From assembly GCA_963812075.1 (NCBI GenBank), contig CAWETN010000010.1, forward strand, positions 124,001 to 188,000: a DNA stretch of 64,000 nt, read 5' to 3'. The notes below the pieces were generated by a model. That model worked only from the letters and a program-made list of their open reading frames with translations. It made no database searches and was not told where the DNA came from. The DNA is from JAMXLO01 sp963812075 (GTDB lineage: Bacteria > Pseudomonadota > Alphaproteobacteria > Acetobacterales > Acetobacteraceae). The position numbers and the translations under genes were made by a program. Below, piece by piece: positions 17,869 to 26,802 of this stretch. How positions within the stretch are numbered: the first letter of the stretch is position 1; the number at the start of each line of letters is the position of its first letter.

Positions 17869-18897
17869 ATGGGCTACAGGGTCGCAGTCGTCGGCGCCAC
17901 CGGAGCGGTCGGACGCGAAATGCTGAAGACGCTCGCCGAAAGGCAGTTCCCGGCCGACGAGGTGGCGGCGCTCGCCTCGGGTCGGTCGACGGGCTCAGAG
18001 GTATCGTTCGGCGAGAAACGGGTGCTCAAGGTGCAGAACCTGGAGACCTTCGACTTCGAGGGCTGGGACATCGGCCTGTTCTCGCCGGGTGCCGCGGTCT
18101 CCGCCGTGCATGCGCCGCGGGCGGCGGCGGCTGGCTGCGTGGTGATCGACAACACCAGCCATTTCCGCATGGAACCCGACATCCCGCTGGTGGTGCCCGA
18201 GGTGAACCCGCACGCGCTGCGCACCTATGGCAAGCGCAACATCATCGCCAACCCGAACTGCTCCACCATCCAGATGGTGGTGGCGCTGAAGCCGCTGCAC
18301 GACCAGTTCCGCATCAAGCGCGTGGTGGTGGCGACCTACCAGTCGGTCTCCGGCGCCGGCAAGGAGGGGATGGACGAGCTCTACGCCCACAGCAAATCGG
18401 TGTTCGTGCACGAATCCTCGCCGCCGCAGCAGTTCACCAAGGAGATCGCCTTCAACTGCATTCCGCACATCGACAGGTTCCTCGACGACGGCTCGACCAA
18501 GGAGGAATGGAAGATGGTGGTCGAGACCAAGAAGATCCTCGACCCGAACATCGCGGTGTTCGCCACCTGCGTGCGGGTGCCGGTGTTCATCGGCCACGGC
18601 GAGGCGGTAACGGTCGAGTTCGAGCATGCGGTCACCGCCGGCGAGGCGCGCGCCTGCCTGCGCGACGCGCCGGGCGTCGAGGTGGTGGACGTGCGCGAGG
18701 ACGGCGGCTACGTCACGCCGCTGGAATGCGCCGGCGAGGACGCGGTTTATGTCAGCCGCATCCGCAAGGACCCGACCGTCGAGCACGGGCTGTCGTTCTG
18801 GTGCGTGTCCGACAACCTGCGCAAAGGCGCGGCGCTGAACGCGGTGCAGATCGCCGAGACGCTGGTGGCACAGCGGATGCTGGCGAAGGCCGCCTGA
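17869..18897 (+). CDS. asd: Aspartate-semialdehyde dehydrogenase
   Basis: A 342-residue NADPH enzyme that reduces aspartyl phosphate to the semialdehyde, the branch point to Lys/diaminopimelate, Thr and Met. NADP motif VVGATGAVGREML is at the N-terminus, the active-site Cys is in ANPNCSTIQMV, YQSVSGAGKEGMDEL is the substrate loop, and FIGHGEAV follows. The start at 17869 follows a GGAG-like ribosome site and matches the family N-terminus MGYRVAVVGATG. Normal length; no sign of damage. Confidence 0.95.
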   Translation: MGYRVAVVGATGAVGREMLKTLAERQFPADEVAALASGRSTGSEVSFGEKRVLKVQNLETFDFEGWDIGLFSPGAAVSAVHAPRAAAAGCVVIDNTSHFRMEPDIPLVVPEVNPHALRTYGKRNIIANPNCSTIQMVVALKPLHDQFRIKRVVVATYQSVSGAGKEGMDELYAHSKSVFVHESSPPQQFTKEIAFNCIPHIDRFLDDGSTKEEWKMVVETKKILDPNIAVFATCVRVPVFIGHGEAVTVEFEHAVTAGEARACLRDAPGVEVVDVREDGGYVTPLECAGEDAVYVSRIRKDPTVEHGLSFWCVSDNLRKGAALNAVQIAETLVAQRMLAKAA

Positions 18898-18907
18898 CCC
18901 GGTCCGA

Positions 18908-19947
18908 CTACCCGCTCCGAACCGCGAAGCGATCGCGCCAGGAGAGCTGTGCTCCTGCCACCGGAAGCGCCGTCGCCTCGTAGATCCCGCGTGCGATTGC
19001 CCTCGCCATGACCTGGGTGGCGACGTGGCCTAGTTCCGTGAGTTCGACCAGCGGGTCGCGCATCTGCCGGACGCCGGTGGCGGCGGCGAAGACCGTGTCG
19101 CCGTCGGTCGGTGCATGCGCCGGCAGCACTGCGCGCGCCACGCCGTCCTGCGCCATTATGGCCAGCCGCATCGCCTGCGCCTTGGTCAGCACCGCGTCGG
19201 TCGCAACCAGGCCGATCGTCGTGCCGGTGCCGCGACCCCCCTTTGTGCGCAGCCTCGTGTCGAAGGCGGCCGGCAGGCCGAGGCCACCGAATTCGCCGCT
19301 CTGCTCGAACGGCGCGGCCCAGAAGTGCGGGCCGTCGCCGATCGTGGGCGAGCCCACCGCGTTCACCGCCACGATGGCGCCGACGGTATGGCCGTGCGAC
19401 GTGACGGCGCTCGCCGAGCCGAGACCGCCCTTCACCGTTGCGGTCGTGGCGCCGGCGCCCGCGCCGACGCTGCCGAGAGAGAAATCCCGGCTGAGCGCGG
19501 TCGCCGCGGCGTAGCCCAGCTCGCGATACGGTGAGAACCGGCCCCAGTCTTTTTCCCCCCGTTGGTGAGGTCGAACAGGATCGCCTGCGGCACGATCGGC
19601 ACGCGGACATCGCGGACCGCGTATCCGCGGCCTTGTTCGCGCAGCGCGGCCTGCACGCCGCCGGCGGCATCAAGCCCGAACGCCGATCCGCCGGACAGCA
19701 CGATCGCGTCAACCGTCTCAACGGTGTTGTGCGGTGCGAGCAATTCGGTGTCGCGCCCGCCGGGGGCGCCGCCAAGGATGCTGACCGAGGCGATGGCCGG
19801 TCGGTCGAACACCATCACGGTGACGCCGGAGCCCAGCCACAGGTCTTCGGCATTGCCTACCGCAGCTCCGGTGACATCCGTCAGCAGGTTACGGGATTGC
19901 GAGCCGATCACGTCCGCGAGAATGGCGCAGCGCGCTCTTTCGATCAA
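18908..19947 (-). CDS. P1 family peptidase (DmpA/L-aminopeptidase type), one -1 frameshift
   Basis: Self-processing N-terminal-nucleophile aminopeptidase family. The first part has NLLTDVTGAAVGNAEDLWL, LGGAPGGRDTELLAP, and LSGGSAFGLDAAGGVQ. After a homopolymer run (six G and five A on the coding strand, 19551-19561) one base appears to be missing, and the frame continues with WGRFSPYRELGYAAATAL, TVKGGLGSASAV (the conserved region around the processing site) and GPHFWAAPFEQ. Repaired length is 346 residues. Activity could be L- or D-aminopeptidase, beta-peptidase or amidase. It is convergent with asd and divergent from the sigma factor. Confidence 0.85.
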
Positions 19948-20069
19948 ACACCCGTGCTGTGCACTGGGAAAACTCCACGCTGCTTCAAGCTCGTGTCATT
20001 CGTCTTGCAAGGCGGTCCCTGCCGCCTCAGGTGCGACAGCGGCGAGACTTTCAGCACCGGGAGAAGAAT

Positions 20070-20561
20070 ATGGCACAGGAATTTCATGACGAATTGATTC
20101 AGTTCCTTCCCAGGATGCGTGTGTGGGCGCTGGCTCTGACGCGGAATCGCGCGGCGGCGGAAGACCTGACACAGGACGTTGCCGCCAAGGCGCTGGTCGC
20201 CAGGAATTGCTTCACACCCGGCACGAACTTCTCCGCCTGGGTGCACCGCATCATGGTCAATCACTTCATCAGCGGTGTGCGCAGCCGTCGTGAATATACC
20301 GACGTAGATACCGTCCCCGAGGTCTCCGTGCCGGCCGCGCACGAGGATCGCACCGCGCTGCGCGAACTCGGCTGGGCACTGGAACGCCTGCCGCGCGATC
20401 AGCGCGAGGCATTGCAGATGATCGTGCTGCAGGAGCAGTCGTATGAGGACGCGGCGGAAGCGACGGGGTGTGCGATCGGCACGCTGAAGAGCCGCGTCCA
20501 TCGGGCGCGCCTGCAGTTGCGCGCGTTCCTCTCCGGCGAGCGGGTGGCGGACGCAGCTTAG
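20070..20561 (+). CDS. ECF sigma factor
   Basis: A 163-residue alternative sigma factor. Region 2 spans about 8-75 (DELIQFLPRMRVWALALTRN, AAEDLTQDVAAKAL, WVHRIMVNHFISGVRSRR). Region 4 runs from about 105 (LERLPRDQREALQMIVLQ) to the helix-turn-helix YEDAAEATGCAIGTLKSRVHRAR. No extra C-terminal domain is present. The start at 20070 aligns with the family. It resembles the alphaproteobacterial general-stress EcfG group, but no anti-sigma NepR or PhyR lies beside it, so a stand-alone or ExtraCytoFunction role remains possible. A candidate target promoter is seen before the PRC-barrel gene. Confidence 0.9.
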   Translation: MAQEFHDELIQFLPRMRVWALALTRNRAAAEDLTQDVAAKALVARNCFTPGTNFSAWVHRIMVNHFISGVRSRREYTDVDTVPEVSVPAAHEDRTALRELGWALERLPRDQREALQMIVLQEQSYEDAAEATGCAIGTLKSRVHRARLQLRAFLSGERVADAA

Positions 20562-20596
20562 CCAGGGATCGAACTCGGACTGCCCATCGTTCCACT

Positions 20597-20643
20597 GTCA
20601 TTGCGAGCGAAGCGAAGCAATTCCCTGCTTCGCTCGCAATGAC
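20597..20643. repeat. Short palindromic repeat, copy 2
   Basis: A perfect 17-bp inverted repeat, GTCATTGCGAGCGAAGC (20597-20613) and its complement (20627-20643), with a 13-base loop. It has the same outer arms as the longer copies at 10963 and 23569 but lacks the inner part and the 17-base leader. It lies between the convergent 3' ends of the sigma factor and egtD, where it could serve as a bidirectional terminator. Confidence 0.85.
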
Positions 20644-20656
20644 GACAGGAGGGGCC

Positions 20657-21614
20657 TTACGGTCCCCGCCTCTGCTCCAGCAGATGCAGTGAGAACAGCC
20701 TGGCCGGGTCGGTCCACAGCTCGGCGGTGTGCCATCCGGCCTCGTGCGCGAGCGCCGCGAAACGCTCGGGCGAATACTTGTAGCTATTCTCGGTGTGGAT
20801 CGTCTCGCCCGCGGCAAACCGGATCGCCTGGCCGGCGACGCGGACCTGTTGGTCCCGCAGGCTCACCAGGTGCATCTCGATCCGGCTTGCTTCGTCGTTC
20901 CAGACGGCGCGATGGGCGAACGAGTTCAGGTCGAAATCGGCGGCAGCCTCTCGATTGAGCCGGGCCAGCAGGTTGCGATTGAACGCCGCCGTCACGCCCT
21001 GCGAAGTCATCGTAGGCCGGGACCAGGATCGCCGGATCCTTGCGCAGATCGACACCCACAAGGAACGACGACTGATCGCCCAGCGCCGCTTGGGCGCGTT
21101 GCAGAAACCGCCTCGCTTCGGCGGGGTCGAGATTGCCGATCGTCGATCCGGGGAAGAAGCCGAGCCGCGGCAGTGCGGGCACCGCCGTCGGCAGCGCCAC
21201 CACGTCCATGAAGTCCGCCGGCACGGCGCACACGAACAGTTCCGGTCGGCATCGGCGCAGCCGCGCCCGCATCTGCTCGAGCTGCGGCGCCGCGACGTCG
21301 ATCGGGACATAGGCGGTGAACACCGAGGTGCGCAGCAGGAACTCGGCCTTCGCCTCGTCGCTGGCGCCGTATTCCACCAGCACGGCCGGCGCCTGAATGG
21401 TCGCCGCCACGAGCGGCGCGACGCGGTCAAGCAGCACCCGCTCGGTGCGCGTCGGATAGTATTCCGGCAGCTCGGTGATCCGGGCGAACAGCCGACAGCC
21501 TTCGTCGTCGTAGAACAGCTTTGCCGGGAGTGTCTTGCGCGGCTGCATCAGGCCGGACAGCGCCGCATCCGCGACGCCGCCGGCCGCCAGCATCGTGGCG
21601 GAGTCATCGAGCAT
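20657..21614 (-). CDS. egtD: EgtD L-histidine N-alpha-methyltransferase, one +1 frameshift
   Basis: Trimethylates histidine to hercynine with SAM, the first step of ergothioneine synthesis. The N-terminal half has LPAKLFYDDEGCRLFARI, LPEYYPTRTERVLL, and LVEYGASDEAKAEFLL. GFFPGSTIGNLDPAEA follows, then one surplus base near 21007 in the YDDSQGVTAAFN region. The remainder reads NRNLLARLNREAAADFD, AHRAVWN and ENSYKYSPE, which carries conserved histidine-pocket residues. Repaired length is 318 residues (family about 320). It lies 14 bases after egtB on the same strand, so the two form the usual egtBD unit. Confidence 0.9.
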
Positions 21615-21628
21615 CGATCTCTTCCCTG

Positions 21629-22834
21629 TCAGATGTCGCGCGCCAGACGAACGCCGCTGAACTGCCAGCGCTTGTCGGGATGGAAGAAGTTCCGGTAGCT
21701 GGGCCGCGTATGCCCAGGCGGCGTGGCGAGCGATCCGCCGCGCAGCACCATCTGGTTGATCATGAACTTTCCGTTGTACTCGCCGACCGCACCTGCGACC
21801 GGCCGATACCCCGGATATGGGTTGTAGGCGCTGCACGTCCACTGCCAGACATGCGACGTCAGTTCGCCGATCTCGATGTCTCCGCCGGCGGCAGCCTCCC
21901 ACTCCGCCTCGGTCGGGAGCCGAGAACCGGACCAGCGCGCGAAGGCATCAGCCTCGTACCAGCTCACATGCCGGACCGGTGCGTCGGGGTCGAGCGGTTC
22001 CAGGCCGCGCAAGCCCATCTGGTGCCAGCCGCCGTCGGTCTCGCGCCAGTGCAACGGGGCGGTCCAGCTGTTTGCCTGCGCGCAGGCAAAGCCATCCGAC
22101 ATCCACAGCGCGGGCGTGCGATAGCCGCCGTCCGCGATGAACGCCAGCCAATCGCTGTTGCGAACCAGCCGCGAGGCCAACCGGTAGGGAAGCAGATAGA
22201 CCTGGTGCGCCGGCGTCTCGTTGTCGAAGCAGAAGCCGGAGCCGTGAAACCCGATGCGCGCCATGCCGCCGGGGCACTCGGTGAAGCGCGTCGGCCCCGG
22301 CGCGCCGCGAGGCTCGCGCCACTGCGGCAGCACAGCGGGCGCCAGCGGGTTCTGTGCGAACGCATGCAGCATATCGGTGAGCAGCAGCTCCTGATGCTGC
22401 TGCTCGTGGTGCAGGCCCAGTTCGATGAGGCCGGCGGCCTCGTCCGACGTGCGCGACAGCAGCCGCGACATCGCCGCGTCCACGTGGCGGCGATATGCCG
22501 CGACTCGCTCGGCGGGCGGCCGCGTCAGCAGACCGCGGCTCGGCCGCGGATGGCGCGCTCCGACCGCGTCGTAATAGGAGTTGAACAGATAGGCGAAATC
22601 GCTGTCGAACGCGCGATAGCCCGGTTCGAACGCGCTGAGCACGAACTGCTCGAAAAACCACGTGGTGTGGGCGCGGTGCCACTTGGCCGGACTGGCGTCC
22701 GGCATGGACTGGACACACTGGTCCTCGGCGCTCAGCGATGCGGCGAGGTGCTCGGTCCATGCACGAACCGCCGCATAACGCTGCGGCAGGGTTGCGCTCT
22801 CAGCAGCCTGCGCCGCCCCAGCCAGATCGTTCAT
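21629..22834 (-). CDS. egtB: EgtB iron-dependent sulfoxide synthase
   Basis: A 401-residue enzyme that joins a sulfur donor to hercynine, using iron and O2, in ergothioneine synthesis. The N-terminal DinB-like domain carries the iron site: a His in WHRAHTTWFFEQFVL and the HxxxH cluster in LGLHHEQQHQELLLTDML. The C-terminal formylglycine-generating-enzyme-like domain has WYEADAFARWSGSRLPTEAEWE, VWQWTCSAYNPYPGY and LRGGSLATP. It precedes egtD. No egtA, egtC or egtE is adjacent, which is common outside actinobacteria; the thiol donor and the C-S lyase must come from elsewhere. Confidence 0.93.
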   Translation of the reverse strand: MNDLAGAAQAAESATLPQRYAAVRAWTEHLAASLSAEDQCVQSMPDASPAKWHRAHTTWFFEQFVLSAFEPGYRAFDSDFAYLFNSYYDAVGARHPRPSRGLLTRPPAERVAAYRRHVDAAMSRLLSRTSDEAAGLIELGLHHEQQHQELLLTDMLHAFAQNPLAPAVLPQWREPRGAPGPTRFTECPGGMARIGFHGSGFCFDNETPAHQVYLLPYRLASRLVRNSDWLAFIADGGYRTPALWMSDGFACAQANSWTAPLHWRETDGGWHQMGLRGLEPLDPDAPVRHVSWYEADAFARWSGSRLPTEAEWEAAAGGDIEIGELTSHVWQWTCSAYNPYPGYRPVAGAVGEYNGKFMINQMVLRGGSLATPPGHTRPSYRNFFHPDKRWQFSGVRLARDI

Positions 22835-22955
22835 GACGCTCTCCCGCCGGCCTCGCCCGGGAATTATGGCAGCACAGGGCGCCGTACAAAAGATGGGCGG
22901 CAAATTTGCCGCCCACCCTTCGAGTCTACATCAAACTGCGATTATCCGCCGCGGA

Positions 22956-23450
22956 TCACGCGCTGGTGTACTTGTATTCCGGCATGCCCTCGAGCGAGGC
23001 CTTGGTGGCGCCCGGCATGACGATCTTGTCATTCTCGATCTTCAGCTGATCGAACGGCACGGACACGAGCTTGGCACCCATCCCGAGGAAGCCGCCAACC
23101 GACAGCACGGCGGTGCCGGCCTTGTGATCGGCGTCGCCCATCAGCACGTCGTCGACCGAGCCGATCGACTGGTTCTGGTCGTTGTACACGCTGGCCCCCA
23201 CCACCTTGCTGGCACGCACCTGGTGGTCGGCGGTGAAGAATTTCGACGAGCTGGACATTGCCGTCGAACTCGTGGTCACACCCGGATGCGTGGTGGTTGT
23301 CGTGGTCGTCGTCCGGTTCGACGTCATGCCGGGGGGCGTCGTCGGCGCCGGAGCCGTTGTCGAAGTGCTGTTGGTGGTCTGCGCCAGGACCGGCCACGCG
23401 ATCAGCGCCGTGGCAGCGATCATAGTCCCGATCGAAGCATGTCTGGCCAT
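22956..23450 (-). CDS. Exported PRC-barrel domain protein with Thr-rich linker
   Basis: A 164-residue protein with a Sec signal peptide (IGTMIAATALIAWPVLAQ), a low-complexity Thr/Pro/Ser linker that includes eight Thr in a row, and a C-terminal PRC-barrel: ASKVVGASVYNDQNQSIGSV, DVLMG, AVLSVGGFLGMGAKLVSVPF. Such proteins are common stress-induced periplasmic proteins in alphaproteobacteria, with no known reaction. The start at 23450 is preceded by a strong AAAGGAG ribosome site. A candidate stress-type promoter lies just upstream. Confidence 0.85.
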   Translation of the reverse strand: MARHASIGTMIAATALIAWPVLAQTTNSTSTTAPAPTTPPGMTSNRTTTTTTTTHPGVTTSSTAMSSSSKFFTADHQVRASKVVGASVYNDQNQSIGSVDDVLMGDADHKAGTAVLSVGGFLGMGAKLVSVPFDQLKIENDKIVMPGATKASLEGMPEYKYTSA

Positions 23451-23481
23451 GGTCAAATATCTCCTTTGAAGACAGCAACCG

Positions 23482-23506
23482 AACGGCTGCCGCACCGAGG
23501 GGTTCG
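23482..23506 (-). promoter_or_regulatory. Candidate ECF (EcfG-like) promoter of the PRC-barrel gene
   Basis: On the minus strand, CGAAC (23506-23502) and CGTT (23485-23482) are separated by 16 bases. This is one mismatch from the alphaproteobacterial general-stress consensus GGAAC-N16/17-CGTT. It lies about 32 bases before the start codon, a sensible promoter position. The motif is short, so chance occurrence is possible. Confidence 0.4.
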
Positions 23507-23568
23507 CTCGATCAGCCACAAAACAACGTGTGGCGGCGACCGGTGGTGGCTGCGTGGCAGCGTTCCCA

Positions 23569-23673
23569 GTGTTGTGATCCTGACTGTCATTGTGAGCATA
23601 GCGAAAGCAAATCCCCTGGCGCTTACGCACCAATGCATGCGGGAGATTGCTTCGCTTCGCTCGCAGTGGCAGT
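23569..23673. repeat. Long palindromic interspersed repeat, copy 3
   Basis: Shares the 17-base leader AGTGTTGTGATCCTGAC (23569-23585) with the copy at 10963. An imperfect inverted repeat follows (arms about 23587-23617 and 23642-23673) with ACCAATGC in the loop. The arms are more diverged here (GTCATTGTGAGCATAGCG). It lies between the divergent PRC-barrel gene and ku. Confidence 0.8.
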
Positions 23674-23735
23674 GGAAAGACGGGCAACCAACGCCAGAGT
23701 CGGAACGCTAGACTGGTTTTCAGGAGGCAGCGGAA

Positions 23736-24603
23736 ATGGCAACACGACCGATCTGGCGCGGACATCTGCGGCTCGCCCTGGTGAGCTGCCCGGTCTCGCT
23801 GCACAGCGTGCTGCGGGCCAGCGGCGACCTGCATTTCCACATGATCAATCCGAAGACCGGCCACCGCGTGCGCTCGGTCATGCTCGACGCGGACTCCGAC
23901 AAGGAGATACCGCGGTCGCGATCTGGTGCGCGGCTACGAGTTCGAGAAGGACCGCTACGTGCTGCTCGACGACAAGGACTTCGAGAACGCGCGCGTCGAG
24001 ACGTCCACGACGATGACGGTGGACAAGTTCATTCCGCGCGACGCGATCCGGCCGATCTACTTCGACACCAGCTACTACCTGGTGCCGGACGGCGAGGCCG
24101 GGCAGGACGTGTACGTCGTGCTGCGCGCGGCCATCGAGGCGTCGGGTGTCGCGGCGCTGTCGCGCGTGGTGATCGCGCGCCGCGAGCGCTCGGTGGCGAT
24201 CCTGCCGCTCGAGGAAGGCATGGTGCTGCACACGCTGCACGAGCCACGCGATCTCTATGCCTTCGACACGCTGTTCGATCGGATCCCGCGATGCGAAACC
24301 GGATGCGGAGATGGTGAAGCTGGCGCGCCAGTTGATCGAGCGCCAGGCGGGCAGGTTCGAACCGGGCGACCTCGAGGACCGCTACGAGGCGCGCCTGCGC
24401 GAGGTGATCGAGGCGAAGCTCAAGGGCGAAGGCATCGAGCCCGAAGCGCCGCCGGAGCCGCGCGGCGACAACGTCATCGACCTGATGGCGGCTTTGAAGC
24501 GGAGCTGGGACAGGGTGCGCGCACGCCCGCCAAAGCTCCGCCGACGCGCAGGAAGACGGCCACGAAAAAGGCCAAGCGCGCGCCGGCGCGCAAGCGCGCC
24601 TGA
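23736..24603 (+). CDS. ku: Ku protein for non-homologous end joining, three frameshifts
   Basis: Ku binds DNA double-strand ends and recruits LigD. Start MATRPIWRGHLRLALVSCPV is the usual Ku N-terminus. One extra base near 23922 and another near 24290 split the frame; between them is GYEFEKDRYVLLDDKDFENA, FIPRDAIRPIYFDTSYYLVPD and LHEPRDLYAF. The third segment has MVKLARQLIERQAGRFEPGDLEDRYEARL. A missing base near 24506 leads to the basic tail rich in Lys/Arg/Ala (KTATKKAKRAPARKRA). Repaired length is 288 residues, as expected. The partner ligD lies 10 kb downstream. A GGAGG ribosome site precedes the start. Confidence 0.92.
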
Positions 24604-24659
24604 CCATCCCATTCCATACGCTCCGTGGTAGCCTCGCGGCTCCAGCACGGAGGGCGGGC

Positions 24660-25821
24660 GTGACGGATTGTTATCGCGAGGAGTGCGGCGCTGAAGTCCC
24701 CGTGGGCCGACCGGTCGACCGATGCGTCGTGGTCGCAGCACTCCTCGCATGGGTGCTGTTGCTGATCCCGCTGGCGTTTCCCGCGGCCGCCCAGGAGCGC
24801 GTGCTGAACGTCTACAACTGGACCGACTATATCGATCCGGCGGCGCTGGAGCGCTTCCAGAAGGAGACCGGCATCACCGTCCACTACGACGTATTCGACA
24901 GCCTCGAGACGCTCGAGGCGAAGCTGCTGGCGGGCGGTTCCGGCTACGACGTCGTGGTGCCGTCGAACGAACCGACCTTCTCGCGCCTGATCAAGGTCGG
25001 GGCACTGGCGCCGATCGATCGCGCGCGGGTGCCGAACTGGAAGAACCTCGACCCGGTGCTGATGCATCGCGTCGAGAGCTCCGATCCGGGCAATCGCTAC
25101 GGGGCCATCTATCTTTGGGGCACCACCGGGCTCGGCATGCTTCCCGACCGCGTGAAGCAGCTCGCGCCCGACGCGGCGACGGACAGCTGGGACCTGTTGT
25201 TCAAGGCGGAGAACGCCAGACGCCTGGCCGCATGCGGCATCATCATGATGGACTTCGGCGATCGACGTCGTTCCAGGCGTGCTGAAATACCTGGGGCGCA
25301 GCCCCGACAGCACCGATGCCGCCGACCTCGCCGCGGTCGAGCACACGCTGATGGGGATCCGGCGCTACATCCGCAGCTTCGCGTCCGGCGGCGCGCTGGA
25401 GGCGCTGGCCAGCGGACGGAGCTGTCTTGCGCTCGACTATTCCGGCGACGTGATCCAGGCCGGCGCGCGTGCAGCGGAGGCGAGGCGCGGCGTGACGGTA
25501 CGCTACGTCGCGCCCAAGGAGGGCGCGCAACTCGGCTTCGACATGCTGGCGATTCCGGCAGACGCCGGGCACAAGGACGCCGCGCTGGCGTTCATCGACT
25601 TCGTGCTGCGGCCCGACGTGATGGCCGGCATCACCAACACCGTGCGCTACGCCAACGCAGTGCCGGCAAGTCGACCGATGATCCGTCCGGAGTTGCTGGC
25701 CGACACCAACGTCTTCCCCACCCCGGAGCAGATCGCGACCTTCTTCACCATCGGCCCGGTGCCGCCGGCCGCAGCGCGCGAGCGCACCCGGATGTGGGCG
25801 CGGTTCAAGGCCGGGCGCTAG
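24660..25821 (+). CDS. Polyamine-type ABC transporter substrate-binding protein, one +1 frameshift
   Basis: A periplasmic PotD/PotF-like protein. After a signal sequence (VVAALLAWVLLLIPLAFPAAAQ) it reads VLNVYNWTDYIDPAALERFQ, the classic spermidine/putrescine-binding opening, then YDVVVPSNEPTFSRLI and YGAIYLWGTTGLG. One surplus base near 25253 (in the MMDSAIDVVPGVLKYLG region) breaks the frame, which resumes to the C-terminus. Repaired length is about 386 residues. The GTG at 24660 leaves a long N-terminal extension before the signal, so a later GTG may be the true start. It is followed by one permease only. Confidence 0.85.
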
Positions 25822-25839
25822 CGGCTTGCTCGGCTCGCG

Positions 25840-26802
25840 ATGGCACGCAGCGTGATGCGCCGCCGCGGCCGGGTCGCGGTATTGGCCGTCGTGTGGGCGT
25901 GGCTGGTCGCGCTGCTGGTCGTGCCGACGCTCATTGTGGTGAAGATCGCTCTGTCATACCCGGCGGACAGCGTGCCGCCGTACGCGCCTATGCTGCAGCG
26001 CGACGGCATCCACGCCGGTATCGACGCGTTCGCGCTGATCCTCTCCGACCCGCTCTATGCGCACGCGCTGCTGCTGAGCCTGAAGGTTGCGGCGCTCTCG
26101 ACGGCGATCTGCCTGCTCGCCGGCTACCCGATGGCGCTGGCGATTGCGCGCACCCCGGTGCGCTGGCGCAGCCTGCTGCTGATGCTGGTCATGCTGCCGT
26201 TCTGGACCGGCTTCCTGATGCGCATCAATGCCTGGATCGGGCTGTTGCAGGACGATGGCTGGATCAACGCCCTGCTCACCGCCATCGGACTTCAGCCGCT
26301 CCGGCTGCTCTATACCGACGCCGCGATGTATATCGGCATCGTCTATACATACCTGCCGTTCATGGTGCTGCCGCTCTATGCCCGGCTGTCGCAGCTGGAC
26401 GCGCGGCTGCTCGATGCGGCGGCGGATCTCGGGGCGCCGCCATGGCGCGCGTTCGCGACGGTGACGCTGCCGCTGTCGCTGCCCGGCGTCTGGGCCGGCG
26501 CGCTGCTGGTATTCGTTCCCGCCGCCGGCGAATACGTGATCCCCGAGCTGCTCGGCGGACCACAGGCGCAGTTGCTCGGCCGGCTGCTATGGCAGGAGTT
26601 CTTCCAGAACAGCGACTGGCCGACGGCGTCGGCCATCGCCTGTGCGCTTCTGGTCGTCGTACTGCTGGTGCCCGGCTGCCTGCTGTGGGCGCTGCGGGTC
26701 ATTTCAGCTCGGACAGCCGCTTCTGTGCCATCGGCCGCCACGGCGCGTCGGCCGGCGACGCCGCCAGCGCCTGGCGGAACAGCGTCGCCGCTTCCTCGGT
26801 GA
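25840..26802 (+). CDS. Polyamine-type ABC transporter permease (PotB/PotH-like)
   Basis: An inner-membrane permease with six predicted helices. The first is LAVVWAWLVALLVVPTLIVVKIAL, and the EAA loop is DARLLDAAADLGAPPWRAF. FVPAAGEYVIPELLGG follows, typical of PotB/PotH. The membrane part ends about residue 287 (LLWALRV). The last 34 residues are low-complexity Ala/Pro/Ser read antisense through the end of the convergent ccmI, overlapping it by 104 bases. The second permease and the ATPase that should follow are missing, so the cluster looks truncated; those subunits would have to be supplied in trans. Confidence 0.85.
   Translation: MARSVMRRRGRVAVLAVVWAWLVALLVVPTLIVVKIALSYPADSVPPYAPMLQRDGIHAGIDAFALILSDPLYAHALLLSLKVAALSTAICLLAGYPMALAIARTPVRWRSLLLMLVMLPFWTGFLMRINAWIGLLQDDGWINALLTAIGLQPLRLLYTDAAMYIGIVYTYLPFMVLPLYARLSQLDARLLDAAADLGAPPWRAFATVTLPLSLPGVWAGALLVFVPAAGEYVIPELLGGPQAQLLGRLLWQEFFQNSDWPTASAIACALLVVVLLVPGCLLWALRVISARTAASVPSAATARRPATPPAPGGTASPLPR

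Noticed and set aside
23260..23340. Repetitive GTC/GTG-rich tract resembling a short tandem array
   Set aside because: It encodes the Thr-rich linker of the PRC-barrel protein; no spacer structure, so not a CRISPR or minisatellite.
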